Below are positions 8,323-16,338 of a DNA stretch of 64,000 nucleotides, piece after piece (the stretch's first letter is position 1; every line of letters starts with the position of its first letter). A program made the translations under genes and the position numbers. Source of the stretch: Lacrimispora sp. 210928-DFI.3.58 (lineage in GTDB: Bacteria; Bacillota; Clostridia; Lachnospirales; Lachnospiraceae); the NCBI RefSeq assembly GCF_020554865.1, contig NZ_JAJCIC010000025.1, forward strand, positions 10,920-74,919. The letters are read 5' to 3'. The notes below the pieces were generated by a model, which was not told the origin of the DNA, did not search any database, and was given only the letters and a program-made list of their open reading frames with translations.

Positions 8323-9339
8323 TCACCTCTGTTTACGCCCTTCTGCACTCCCAAACCGGCTGCGGATCCATTCAAGCTTTTCTGCCTCCCGTCTGCAGGC
8401 GGCGATCCCCTCCTCCGGGGTCACAAACTTGAAGGCTGCCTGCTCCCCCGGCCTCAGCTGCGCCAGGGCCGGGATATCTGTGCTGATAACGGTACCGATC
8501 TTCGCATAGCCCCCTGTTGTCTGGTGGTCTGCCAGCATCACTATAGGCATTCCGTCCGAGGATATCTGGACAGAACCCTCCACAATGCCGTCCGATATGA
8601 TGTCGGAGCCATGAAATGTACCCACAGCCGGACCGGAAAACCTGCAGGCCATCCTGTTGGAATCCGTTGTCAGCCTGTAAAAGCTCCTCTCAAAGGTATG
8701 AAGCCCTTCCTCTGTAAATGCCTCTGCCTGCGGTCCCGGCACTGCCCGCACCAGCACGGTACGCTGGGCTCCCATGATCCTGTATGGGTTGGAGGGCAGA
8801 CGCAGCCATTCATTCTCCGGATCTGCAAGGGATAGAGGAGCTGTCTTTTTCTCCTTAAGCCCTCCGGCCGTCTCCAGCACATCTCCTGCCTGAAGTGCCC
8901 GTCCCTCAAGCCCGCCAATGCGGCATTTCAGGTTGGTGGAGCGGCTTCCCATCACCAGGGGGACCCGGATGCCTCCATATACAGCCAGATATCCCCGAAG
9001 TCCCCTGACAGCCGTTCCCATAGACAGCACATCTCCCGGTTCTGCTGTGACAGCGCAGTACATGGGAATAGGACTGCCGTTGAGCCTGGGATCCATATCG
9101 GCCCCGGTGAGGGCGATCACCTCCCTGGTGGTAAAGCCGATCTTTCCGCCCTTTAGGGTAAACTCCAGCACTGCCTGACCACTGTCTCCTGTTTTCTCAT
9201 TTCCCGCCAGGATATTTCCCAGTTCCATTGCATATTTGTCACATGCGCCGCTTTCCTGATATCCAAAGGCCGCAAAGCCCCTTCTTCCCCGGTCCTGGAC
9301 CGTAGTCAGCGGGCCCGCTTCCATGATCTCCAATGCCAT
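8323..9339 (-). CDS. pxpC: 5-oxoprolinase subunit C (KipA/biotin-dependent carboxyltransferase family)
   Basis: A cyclophilin-like subunit of 5-oxoprolinase, 338 residues, with the N-terminal family pattern GPLTTVQDRGRRGFAAFGYQESGACDKYAMELGN and a later SDGIVEGSVQIPSDG-like stretch. Databases often name it after carboxyltransferase or the kinase-inhibitor partner KipA, but co-occurrence with pxpA and pxpB supports the oxoprolinase role. It begins 6 bases after the end of pxpB, so the two are probably translated together and act as a complex. Confidence 0.94.
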   Translation of the reverse strand: MALEIMEAGPLTTVQDRGRRGFAAFGYQESGACDKYAMELGNILAGNEKTGDSGQAVLEFTLKGGKIGFTTREVIALTGADMDPRLNGSPIPMYCAVTAEPGDVLSMGTAVRGLRGYLAVYGGIRVPLVMGSRSTNLKCRIGGLEGRALQAGDVLETAGGLKEKKTAPLSLADPENEWLRLPSNPYRIMGAQRTVLVRAVPGPQAEAFTEEGLHTFERSFYRLTTDSNRMACRFSGPAVGTFHGSDIISDGIVEGSVQISSDGMPIVMLADHQTTGGYAKIGTVISTDIPALAQLRPGEQAAFKFVTPEEGIAACRREAEKLEWIRSRFGSAEGRKQR

Positions 9340-9345
9340 CCGGCC

Positions 9346-10086
9346 TCACCTCTTTTCCTTCGGGCGTACGCTCCAGCTTCCGGGATCGCGGCTGACCGTC
9401 TCGTATTCTTCCGGCCCCACTGGCACAAAGCGGATGGTATCCCCTGCTTCATAGAGCATGTTTCCCTCCCTCCCCGGAGCAAACAGCGTAAGCGGCGTCC
9501 GGCCGATCAGCTGCCAGCCTCCCGGAGACTCCATGGGATAGATGCCGGTCTGCTCCCCGCCGATCCCTACCGAGCCTGCGGGGATCCTGGTTCTGGGGCT
9601 TGTAAGCCTGGGAGTGGCAATGCGCTCATCCAATCCGCCCAGATAGGGGAAGCCGGGCAAAAAGCCCAGCATATAGATCCGGTAATCGCGTCCGCTGTGG
9701 ATCCCTATGACCTCCTCCTCTGTCAGCCCTGCATGCTCTGCCACAAAGCTTAAGTCCTCGCCAAAGGCACCGCCGTAGCAGACCGGGATCTCCACCAGCT
9801 TTCCTGCTGTCTGCTCATCCTGCTCCATCCCGGTCTCCAGCCTCTGCACAGCCTCTGAGACCCTCCTGTAATCCGTTACCAGGGGATCATAGCAGACCAA
9901 AAGGGAGGTAAATGCGGGTACCAGCTCCACAATACCCTCTATGCCCGCCCTGCGGATCCTCCTTTCCCAGCTCATCACACGGCAATTCACCGCCTCCTCG
10001 ATCCGGCTGCCAAACTCCAGGAGAACCGCCCGGTCGCCCACAGGCTTCCGTTTTATTTCTGCCTTCCTCTCTGCCGCTATTTCCAC
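9346..10086 (-). CDS. pxpB: 5-oxoprolinase subunit B (KipI family)
   Basis: A 246-residue partner of PxpC in the 5-oxoprolinase complex. It has the strongly conserved KipI-type loop YMLGFLPGFPYLGGLDERIATPR and the later GSVGIGGEQTGIYPMESPGGWQLIGRTP. In Bacillus the homologue is also known as an inhibitor of the sporulation kinase KinA, but the full pxp set here makes oxoproline metabolism the likely job. It is followed directly by pxpC and preceded by the DUF4392 gene. Confidence 0.94.
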   Translation of the reverse strand: MEIAAERKAEIKRKPVGDRAVLLEFGSRIEEAVNCRVMSWERRIRRAGIEGIVELVPAFTSLLVCYDPLVTDYRRVSEAVQRLETGMEQDEQTAGKLVEIPVCYGGAFGEDLSFVAEHAGLTEEEVIGIHSGRDYRIYMLGFLPGFPYLGGLDERIATPRLTSPRTRIPAGSVGIGGEQTGIYPMESPGGWQLIGRTPLTLFAPGREGNMLYEAGDTIRFVPVGPEEYETVSRDPGSWSVRPKEKR

Positions 10087-10131
10087 GTTTTTTCCTCCCT
10101 CCTCTCCTGTTTTTGGCTCTGCCGTGTCTTC

Positions 10132-11196
10132 CTATGAAAAGAAGCCCTTTTCCAGCACCGGTCCAAACCAGTGGTCAGAATTGTGGGAGTAGCGGAGCGC
10201 ATAGGCGGTACACTGCCGCATCAGGCTCACCACACCCGTATTCATCCTGGTGTTAAAGCCGTCAATGCCTGGGATCAGGGAGCCCGTCATATCGATCATG
10301 CCGCTGCGGGAAGCCACCCGCATGAGCTCTGCCTCCAGCTCCTCCCTGTGCAGGATCTCCATATCCTTTTTCAGATAGGCAAGGGCTGCTATCATGCCAT
10401 AGCAGCCCCAGTCTGAGCAGGTGGCTGTTATGATATGGTCAGCGGTGCTGGCAGCCAGTATTCCTCCGCCGCAGCCGCAGCAGCACTCTCCCGGCGCTGT
10501 AAAGGGCACGTATGTCCGGATGTGCTCCCCGATGGTGCCCATGCCGATCTCATTTCCCAGATCTCCTATTGCAATGCTCAGGATTTCCAGACTCCGCAGC
10601 TTATTCCACAGCACATCCGTCTTGGCCTCCAGTTCTGTAACATCCATGCCCGCCGCATTGTGGTAATGGCCCCCTTCATTGGCTCCCGGCGCTTCCACGG
10701 AGATCACAGCCGCCGGGGTCAGCTCTGCCAGGATCGCCTCTGCCTGACGTTGGGCTTCCTTCCTGTCCTTTGTGAAGCTTAAAACGCCCATGCTCAAGGG
10801 CAGCTCCATCACGGTCTTCATATCCTCATATATATGGAGCCCCACCACGCTGGCACATTTTTTTACTGCCTCCACACTGTCCGGAGGGCACAGGATGATG
10901 GGCTTTGCGTCAAAAGCCAGCACCAGCGCCCTGGCAAGCAGCATGGAGCTTACCATGCCGTCCATCTCCGGCACCCTGTGGGGCAGCAGCACAAACCCGG
11001 TCAGAATGAACACCGGATCACCCTTTCCCACTCTTTTGCAGAGAGCTTCCGCCGCCCTCATGGTAAGGGGCTCACCGGCCCAGGCCCTGCTCCCCGCATA
11101 CAGGATACGGCACACGCCGTAGCCTCTGGGATCCAGATTCATCAGAGAATCCAGATTTTCCCCCACATTCCGCTTTTCCAATCCTTCCCGATCCAT
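10132..11196 (-). CDS. DUF4392 protein, homologous to the C-terminal half of D-glutamate cyclase
   Basis: A 354-residue soluble protein of the DUF4392 / D-glutamate cyclase C-terminal family. Conserved features are TGF(V)LLPHRVPEMDG near residues 66-80, the glycine-rich GANEGGHYHNAAGMDV (171-186) and IAIGDLGNEIGMG (208-220). In animals this domain is fused behind DUF1445 in one polypeptide; here both are separate genes of one operon. An unusual cysteine cluster CCCGC lies at 238-242, with further cysteines at 260 and 265. Translation starts behind AAAGGAG. Its catalytic role is unproven. Confidence 0.82.
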   Translation of the reverse strand: MDREGLEKRNVGENLDSLMNLDPRGYGVCRILYAGSRAWAGEPLTMRAAEALCKRVGKGDPVFILTGFVLLPHRVPEMDGMVSSMLLARALVLAFDAKPIILCPPDSVEAVKKCASVVGLHIYEDMKTVMELPLSMGVLSFTKDRKEAQRQAEAILAELTPAAVISVEAPGANEGGHYHNAAGMDVTELEAKTDVLWNKLRSLEILSIAIGDLGNEIGMGTIGEHIRTYVPFTAPGECCCGCGGGILAASTADHIITATCSDWGCYGMIAALAYLKKDMEILHREELEAELMRVASRSGMIDMTGSLIPGIDGFNTRMNTGVVSLMRQCTAYALRYSHNSDHWFGPVLEKGFFS

Positions 11197-11229
11197 AGAA
11201 AGCTCCTTTCCGACCGTCCTTTCACAACC

Positions 11230-12084
11230 TCAAAAAATGCTGGTTTTTCCGGTATATTCCAGATATTCTCCGATGACAGCATCCTGAATGGCCTTTAACG
11301 TCCCCCGATCCTTCCCTCCGGCCTCCCTGCCGTCCACCTGGCAGGCGTGAAGGCAGAAGTTGGAGGAGGAGGTGACAATGATCTCGTCTGCATCCATCAG
11401 CTCATCCAGGGTAAATGCCCGCTCCATCACCTGGATCCCCAGACGGTAGCAGGCAGCGATCATATGGGTTTTGGATATTCCCCGCAGGATCAGATTGTCA
11501 TTGGGATGAGAGAAAAACACTCCGTCCTTCAGGATGGACACATTGCTATGGGCGCACTCTGTCACCAGGTTTCCCCTGTGGAACACGGTCTCATCCACTC
11601 CCGCCCTCTTGGCCTCCTGGGCTGCCATAACCGACGGCAGCAGGTTCAGGGTCTTGATATTGCAGTGGTAAAACCTGGTATCCTCCTTTGTCATCAGCTT
11701 GATGGGCACATCCGGGTCCCGCAGCTTATTTGGACGGATCATCACCCACAGCTTCCCCTTTATCTCCTCGTCGTACACATGGTTGCGGGAGGCTGCTCCC
11801 CTGGTCACCTGCCAATAGACAAAATGGGTATCTCCCTCCACCTTAGCCAGGAGGGAGGTCAGGAGCTCTCCCAGCTCCTCCTTTTCCATGGGGACCTTCA
11901 TATCCAATGCCCTGGCACTAGAATAGAAGCGGTCCAGATGATCCTTCAACAGATACACCTTGTGGTTTCCGCCCACCGTGGCATCGTAGACACCGTCTCC
12001 GAAAAAGTGTACCCGGTCATTAAACGGCACCTGCAGCTCATCCGGGGTTCCCACTGCACCGTCATAATAAGCAAGCTCCTTCAT
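11230..12084 (-). CDS. dat: D-amino-acid transaminase (PLP fold type IV)
   Basis: Moves amino groups between D-amino acids and 2-oxo acids, typically D-alanine + 2-oxoglutarate to pyruvate + D-glutamate. At 284 residues it matches the Dat family: K144 in the segment HCNIKTLNLLPSVMAAQEA is the PLP lysine, and RGNLVTECAHSNV carries the conserved glutamate region. Branched-chain or aminodeoxychorismate enzymes of the same fold differ in this segment. Lying in the run with D-glutamate cyclase-like and oxoprolinase genes, it probably links other D-amino acids to D-glutamate. Confidence 0.87.
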   Translation of the reverse strand: MKELAYYDGAVGTPDELQVPFNDRVHFFGDGVYDATVGGNHKVYLLKDHLDRFYSSARALDMKVPMEKEELGELLTSLLAKVEGDTHFVYWQVTRGAASRNHVYDEEIKGKLWVMIRPNKLRDPDVPIKLMTKEDTRFYHCNIKTLNLLPSVMAAQEAKRAGVDETVFHRGNLVTECAHSNVSILKDGVFFSHPNDNLILRGISKTHMIAACYRLGIQVMERAFTLDELMDADEIIVTSSSNFCLHACQVDGREAGGKDRGTLKAIQDAVIGEYLEYTGKTSIF

Positions 12085-12140
12085 ATTCTATTACCTCCAA
12101 TCTTTTTGTGGTCCCTCAGAATCTCCCTGCTCCAGGAAGG

Positions 12141-12788
12141 TTATCTTCCGGCCACCACTCCGAATTTCAGCCGCACATATTCCTTAATCAATGCCACGCT
12201 ATTGTCCAATCCCAGACTTGCCGTATCCAGGCACAGATCGTAATTCTCCGGGTTTTTCCATTTTTTTCCTGTATGGTACACATAATATTCATTCCTGTAC
12301 TTATCCAGGCGTTTAATATATTTTTCTGCCGCATCGCGCTTTATGCCCTGGCGCTCCATCTCCCGCTTTACCCGGCTCTCATAAGGAGCGTCCAGATAAA
12401 CCGTAAGCACATTGGGCTTATCCCGGAGCACAAAATCTGCTGCCCGGCCAATGCAGACATAGGATTCCTGCTCTAAAAGCTCCCGCAGCACCTTTGCCTG
12501 GTAGTTGAACAGATTCTGGTCCGACACAAAGTTTCCGCTCTCCGGCGGGATGATCTCACCATTATAGATGCGCTTGGACACCCGGTACAGCAGCGTCTTT
12601 CTGGTGTTCTCATCGGCATTGGCAAAAATGGTCTCGTTGATGCCGCTGTTCTCCGAAGCCAGCCGCAAAAGCTTTCTGTCATACACATCAATGCCGTAAT
12701 CTGCCGCCAGCTTCTTACCGATATAGCTTCCCCCGCCGCTTCCGCAGGTCCTTGTGATCGCAATTGCAAAATAGTTCTGCTCTGACAT
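12141..12788 (-). CDS. Cytidylate kinase-like P-loop protein
   Basis: A 215-residue protein of the cytidylate-kinase-like family common in Clostridia and distinct from housekeeping Cmk. The phosphate loop is TCGSGGGSYIGKKLA near residues 12-26, and VCIGRAADFVLRD and an arginine-rich lid (ESRVKREMERQGIKR) are visible. Start 12788 is preferred over 12794 because AGGAGG then sits 8 bases upstream. It lies between livF and dat in the operon. The substrate is unknown and its place in an amino-acid operon is unexplained. Confidence 0.8.
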   Translation of the reverse strand: MSEQNYFAIAITRTCGSGGGSYIGKKLAADYGIDVYDRKLLRLASENSGINETIFANADENTRKTLLYRVSKRIYNGEIIPPESGNFVSDQNLFNYQAKVLRELLEQESYVCIGRAADFVLRDKPNVLTVYLDAPYESRVKREMERQGIKRDAAEKYIKRLDKYRNEYYVYHTGKKWKNPENYDLCLDTASLGLDNSVALIKEYVRLKFGVVAGR

Positions 12789-12800
12789 ATCCATTTCCTC

Positions 12801-13499
12801 CTATTGTCCCAGATAGGCCTTTTTCACACGGGCATCATCCAAAAGCTCCTTTGCGCTTCCCTCGATGGAGATCCTTCCTGTCTCCAGCACATAGGCCCTG
12901 TTGGAGATGGCCAAGGCCATTTTCGCGTTCTGCTCCACCAGAAGGATGGTGATCCCCTTTTTATTTACTTCCTTAATAATGGAAAATATTTCCTTTACCA
13001 ACAGAGGAGACAAGCCCATGGACGGCTCATCCATCAGGATCATCTTCGGCTTTGACATCAGGGCCCGGCCTACTGCCAGCATCTGCTGCTCACCGCCGGA
13101 GAGAGTGCCCGCCAGCTGCCTGCGCCGCTCCCGAAGCCTTGGGAAACGCTCATACACATCTGCCATGGCAGCCTCCATGCCGCTTCCGTCTGCAAAGGCC
13201 CCCATTTCCAGGTTTTCCTCCACTGTCATCTGTGCAAAAATGTGGCGCCCCTCCGGCACATGGGCCAGCTTCAGGTTAATGATCCTGCTGGGCTCCGTTT
13301 TTCTCAAATCTGCCCCGTCAAAGCGTATCTCCCCGCTGTCCGCCTTTTTCAGCCCCGAAATGGTCCGAAGGATCGTGGTCTTTCCTGCGCCGTTGGCACC
13401 GATGAGGGACACGATCTCCCCGTCATTTACCTTCAGGGAGACACCGTGGATGGCATGGACTGCGCCATAGGACACCTCCAGATGATTGATCTCAAGCAT
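12801..13499 (-). CDS. livF: Branched-chain amino acid-type ABC transporter ATPase LivF
   Basis: One of two ATPases driving the LivHM permease. It has 232 residues, Walker A GANGAGKTT (34-42), signature LSGGEQQ (133-139), a Walker B ending in LMDEPSMGLSP, and a C-terminal IEGSAKELLDDARVKKAYLG typical of LivF. It overlaps the end of livG by 8 bases. Whether the substrate is a branched-chain amino acid, a D-amino acid or 5-oxoproline cannot be read from the sequence; the downstream genes suggest the latter. Confidence 0.93.
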   Translation of the reverse strand: MLEINHLEVSYGAVHAIHGVSLKVNDGEIVSLIGANGAGKTTILRTISGLKKADSGEIRFDGADLRKTEPSRIINLKLAHVPEGRHIFAQMTVEENLEMGAFADGSGMEAAMADVYERFPRLRERRRQLAGTLSGGEQQMLAVGRALMSKPKMILMDEPSMGLSPLLVKEIFSIIKEVNKKGITILLVEQNAKMALAISNRAYVLETGRISIEGSAKELLDDARVKKAYLGQ

Positions 13500-14310
13500 T
13501 GGCCTGCACCTCCTCGTCCTCCTTGCCCAGGTATGCCTCGATTACCTTTGGGTTATTTGCGATCTCCTCCGGTGTGCCGGAGGCAATGGTGGTGCCGAAA
13601 TCCAGCACCTGGATCCTCTGGCAGATCTTCATCACTAGGCTCATGTCATGCTCGATCAAAAGCACGGATATCTTAAACTGGTCACGGATATAGTTGATGA
13701 TCTCTAACAGCTCCTCTGTCTCCGTAGGATTCATGCCTGCCGCAGGCTCATCTAACAAAAGCAGCTTCATATCCGTTGCCAATGCCCTGGCGATCTCTAA
13801 GCGGCGCTGCTGCCCGTAGGGGAGATTCGCTGCATCGTAGTCCTCCTTGCCGGACAGATGGACGATATCAAGGAGCTCCCTGGCCCGCTCTGTCAGCTTT
13901 TCCTCCTCCCTCCAGTACAGAGGGGTGCGCAGGATCGCATGGGGCAGCTTGTAGGTCAGATCCTGCTGCATGGCCGCCTTCACATTGTCGATCACAGACA
14001 TTTTCTTAAACAGCCTGATATTCTGAAAGGTTCTGGCAATGCCTGCCTGGACGATCTGATGGGTCTTCTTTCCGTTCATGCATTCCCCATTCAGGTAAAA
14101 GGAGCCCTCGGTGGGCTTATACACACCCGTGATCAGATTGAATACCGTGGTCTTACCGGCGCCGTTTGGCCCGATGAGACCCACCAGCTCCGACTCTCCG
14201 ATCTCCATATTAAAGCTGTCCACGGCCTTTAAGCCGCCGAACTGGATCCCCAGATTCTGTGCCCGTAAGACAGGTACTTTTTCCTTTTCTGTTCCTGCCA
14301 TGTCATACAC
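13492..14310 (-). CDS. livG: Branched-chain amino acid-type ABC transporter ATPase LivG
   Basis: Second ATPase of the importer, 272 residues. Walker A GPNGAGKTT is at 47-55, the family-typical signature is LPYGQQRRLEIARAL, and Walker B ends in LLLDEPAAGMNPTET. The C-terminal tail (GTPEEIANNPKVIEAYLGKED) is LivG-like. It overlaps livM by 8 bases upstream and livF by 8 bases downstream, so the three cytoplasmic-face components are translationally coupled. Confidence 0.94.
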   Translation of the reverse strand: MYDMAGTEKEKVPVLRAQNLGIQFGGLKAVDSFNMEIGESELVGLIGPNGAGKTTVFNLITGVYKPTEGSFYLNGECMNGKKTHQIVQAGIARTFQNIRLFKKMSVIDNVKAAMQQDLTYKLPHAILRTPLYWREEEKLTERARELLDIVHLSGKEDYDAANLPYGQQRRLEIARALATDMKLLLLDEPAAGMNPTETEELLEIINYIRDQFKISVLLIEHDMSLVMKICQRIQVLDFGTTIASGTPEEIANNPKVIEAYLGKEDEEVQANA

Positions 14311-15331
14311 CTGCCTTTCCCTGGCTGTCTGCCTGTTTTGGCGTTTCTTTCCTCACAGACGCCTTCCCGGTCCCTGCCTTCAGAAGCCGCGACAGGGAAA
14401 ACTCCCAGGAGCCGAAGATACCGCCCGGTTTAAAGATCATTACCAGCACCAGCACCACCGAGTAGGCCAGCATTCTGTACTGGGAGAACTGCCGCATCAT
14501 CTCCGGCAGGGAGGACAGAAAGGCCGCACCGAGAATGGAGCCCGTGAGGGAGCCCGTTCCGCCGATAATGACCTCGGACAGAAGCTCTGCGGAGTACATA
14601 AAGTTGAAATTGGTGGGGATCATGGCTGTCATATAGTGGGCATAGATACCGCCGCCGATCCCTGCAAAAAATGCTGCCACCGCAAAGGTCAGCACCTTGT
14701 AGTAGGTCACATTGATGCCGGAGGAGGCCGCTGCAATATAATCCTCCCGGATGGCCTTTACGGTGCGCCCGTACCGGCTCCTCACATACATATACATCAC
14801 AGTCACGCACACCACCATGATCCAGTAGCACCAGTAGAAATCCGCCAGCTTCAGGATGCCGCTCATCGTCTTTCCGCCTCCGGTGATCTCGAAGTTGCAG
14901 AAAGCTACGCGGATGATCTCGGCAAAAGCCACGGTAACAATGGCCAAATAGTCCCCCCGCAGGCGCAGGGCCGGAATACCCACCAGCACTCCCGCCGCCG
15001 CTGAGGCAAGTCCCCCGGCCAGCAGAGCCAACAGCAGCAGTCCCAGGTCCGGAAGACCCTTCCCTGCCAGCGCACCCGACACAATGGCGGAGGCATAGGC
15101 TCCCACAGATACAAAACCTGCATGGCCTAAGGAAAATTCTCCCATGCAGCCCACGATCAGATTCAGAGAGGCCACCATGATGATCGTATAGCAGGCAGTT
15201 GTGCAGATTCCCTTGATATACTGTGTTTTTGTGCCGAATATCTGTGTCTCAAACAGGAAGACAAACAGAAGGAATATCGCCAGTACCCCCAGTACATTCA
15301 GGAGGTAGGATATTTTATAAGCCTTTTTCAT
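14303..15331 (-). CDS. livM: Branched-chain amino acid-type ABC permease LivM
   Basis: Integral membrane permease of 342 residues with about eight to ten hydrophobic segments. The LivM features NLIVGCMGEFSLGHAGFVSVGAYASA and GDYLAIVTVAFAEIIRV are clear, as is GGTGSLTGSILGAAFLSSLPE near the end. It pairs with LivH to form the membrane channel. The start is 16 bases after the end of livH. The C-terminal tail is basic and extends past the last membrane segment. Confidence 0.94.
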   Translation of the reverse strand: MKKAYKISYLLNVLGVLAIFLLFVFLFETQIFGTKTQYIKGICTTACYTIIMVASLNLIVGCMGEFSLGHAGFVSVGAYASAIVSGALAGKGLPDLGLLLLALLAGGLASAAAGVLVGIPALRLRGDYLAIVTVAFAEIIRVAFCNFEITGGGKTMSGILKLADFYWCYWIMVVCVTVMYMYVRSRYGRTVKAIREDYIAAASSGINVTYYKVLTFAVAAFFAGIGGGIYAHYMTAMIPTNFNFMYSAELLSEVIIGGTGSLTGSILGAAFLSSLPEMMRQFSQYRMLAYSVVLVLVMIFKPGGIFGSWEFSLSRLLKAGTGKASVRKETPKQADSQGKAGV

Positions 15332-15346
15332 TGTATTCCACCTCCA

Positions 15347-16237
15347 TCAGACTTTCTCTCCCACATTCTTGCCCAGAATGCCGGAGGGTTTTACGAGCAG
15401 GATCACGATCAGCAGGCTATAGGTCACTGCCTCATACCAGCCCGGTGCAAACAGCTTCACAAAGATCTCCACCAAACCTACCAGGACACCGCCCAGCATG
15501 GCTCCCGGAATAATGCCGATCCCGCCCAGCACAGCGGCGATAAACGCCTTTAAACCCATCATGGAGCCCATGTCATTGGTGACGCGGGGATAATTGGCAC
15601 AGTACATCAGCGCTGCCACTGCCGCCAGGCCGGAGCCGATGGCAAAGGTGATGGTGATGATCCTGTTTACGTTGATGCCTGTCAGGACGGAGGCATCCCT
15701 GTCCTGGGGCACTGCCCGCATGGCCTTTCCAAGCTTTGTCTTCTTGATGAAAAGCTGCAGGGAGACCATCATCACCAAACCGATGATAATAGACAGCAGC
15801 ACGTTCATGGGCAGCGTCACTCCCATGACCTTTACGGCAGGCAGGGAAAATATCTTCGGCACATTGTGCGGCTTTGCTCCGAACAGCACCATAGCCAGGT
15901 TCTCCAAAAACAGGCTCATGGCCATGGCAGTGATCAGCGCCGACATGGAGCCGGCCTTCCGCACCGGCTTGTAGGCCACTGTCTCTACCAGCACGCCCAC
16001 AAGGGAGCATACCACCACTGCCAGAAATACAGAAAGCCATACCGGCATTCCTGCGTTTGCCATCAGCGGTATGGTATAGAATAAGGTATATGCGCCGATC
16101 ATGATAAAATCACCATGGGCAAAGTTGATCATTCGGATGATACCATAAACCATGGTGTAGCCCAGGGCGATCAGCGCATAGATGGCGCCCTGGTTCAGTC
16201 CATTTATCAGATTCTGAATGAAAAGCGAGAATGTCAT
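15347..16237 (-). CDS. livH: Branched-chain amino acid-type ABC permease LivH
   Basis: Membrane permease of 296 residues. LivH hallmarks are present: LINGLNQGAIYALIALGYTMVYGIIRMINFAHGDFIMIGAY near the N-terminus and GLKAFIAAVLGGIGIIPGAMLGG toward the end. The ATG at 16237 is preferred because GAAAGGA lies upstream; the in-frame start at 16273 would run back into the livK-livH hairpin. Partner of LivM. Confidence 0.94.
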   Translation of the reverse strand: MTFSLFIQNLINGLNQGAIYALIALGYTMVYGIIRMINFAHGDFIMIGAYTLFYTIPLMANAGMPVWLSVFLAVVVCSLVGVLVETVAYKPVRKAGSMSALITAMAMSLFLENLAMVLFGAKPHNVPKIFSLPAVKVMGVTLPMNVLLSIIIGLVMMVSLQLFIKKTKLGKAMRAVPQDRDASVLTGINVNRIITITFAIGSGLAAVAALMYCANYPRVTNDMGSMMGLKAFIAAVLGGIGIIPGAMLGGVLVGLVEIFVKLFAPGWYEAVTYSLLIVILLVKPSGILGKNVGEKV

Positions 16238-16263
16238 AAGCAAAATCCTTTCAGGAAAAGACA

Positions 16264-16306
16264 AGATGTGCATATCAGCCGATTGAGAAGACTTCTATGC
16301 ACATCT
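16264..16306 (-). terminator. Stem-loop between livK and livH
   Basis: A perfect 11-base inverted repeat (AGATGTGCATA at 16264-16274 and its inverse ending at 16306) without a T-tract. Such hairpins after binding-protein genes commonly protect the upstream message or lower expression of the permease genes, giving excess binding protein. Function inferred. Confidence 0.55.
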
Positions 16307-16338
16307 GTCAGCTTCTTATTTCATGATCACAACGTTCA

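Noticed and set aside
9346..10086. Naming pxpB/pxpC as a sporulation kinase inhibitor pair (KipI/KipA)
   Set aside because: The complete pxpABC set with D-glutamate cyclase-like genes makes 5-oxoprolinase the better-supported role.
11347..12243. Long open frame opposite dat (298 codons)
   Set aside because: Antisense to a clear D-amino-acid transaminase; no recognisable domain and no start signal.
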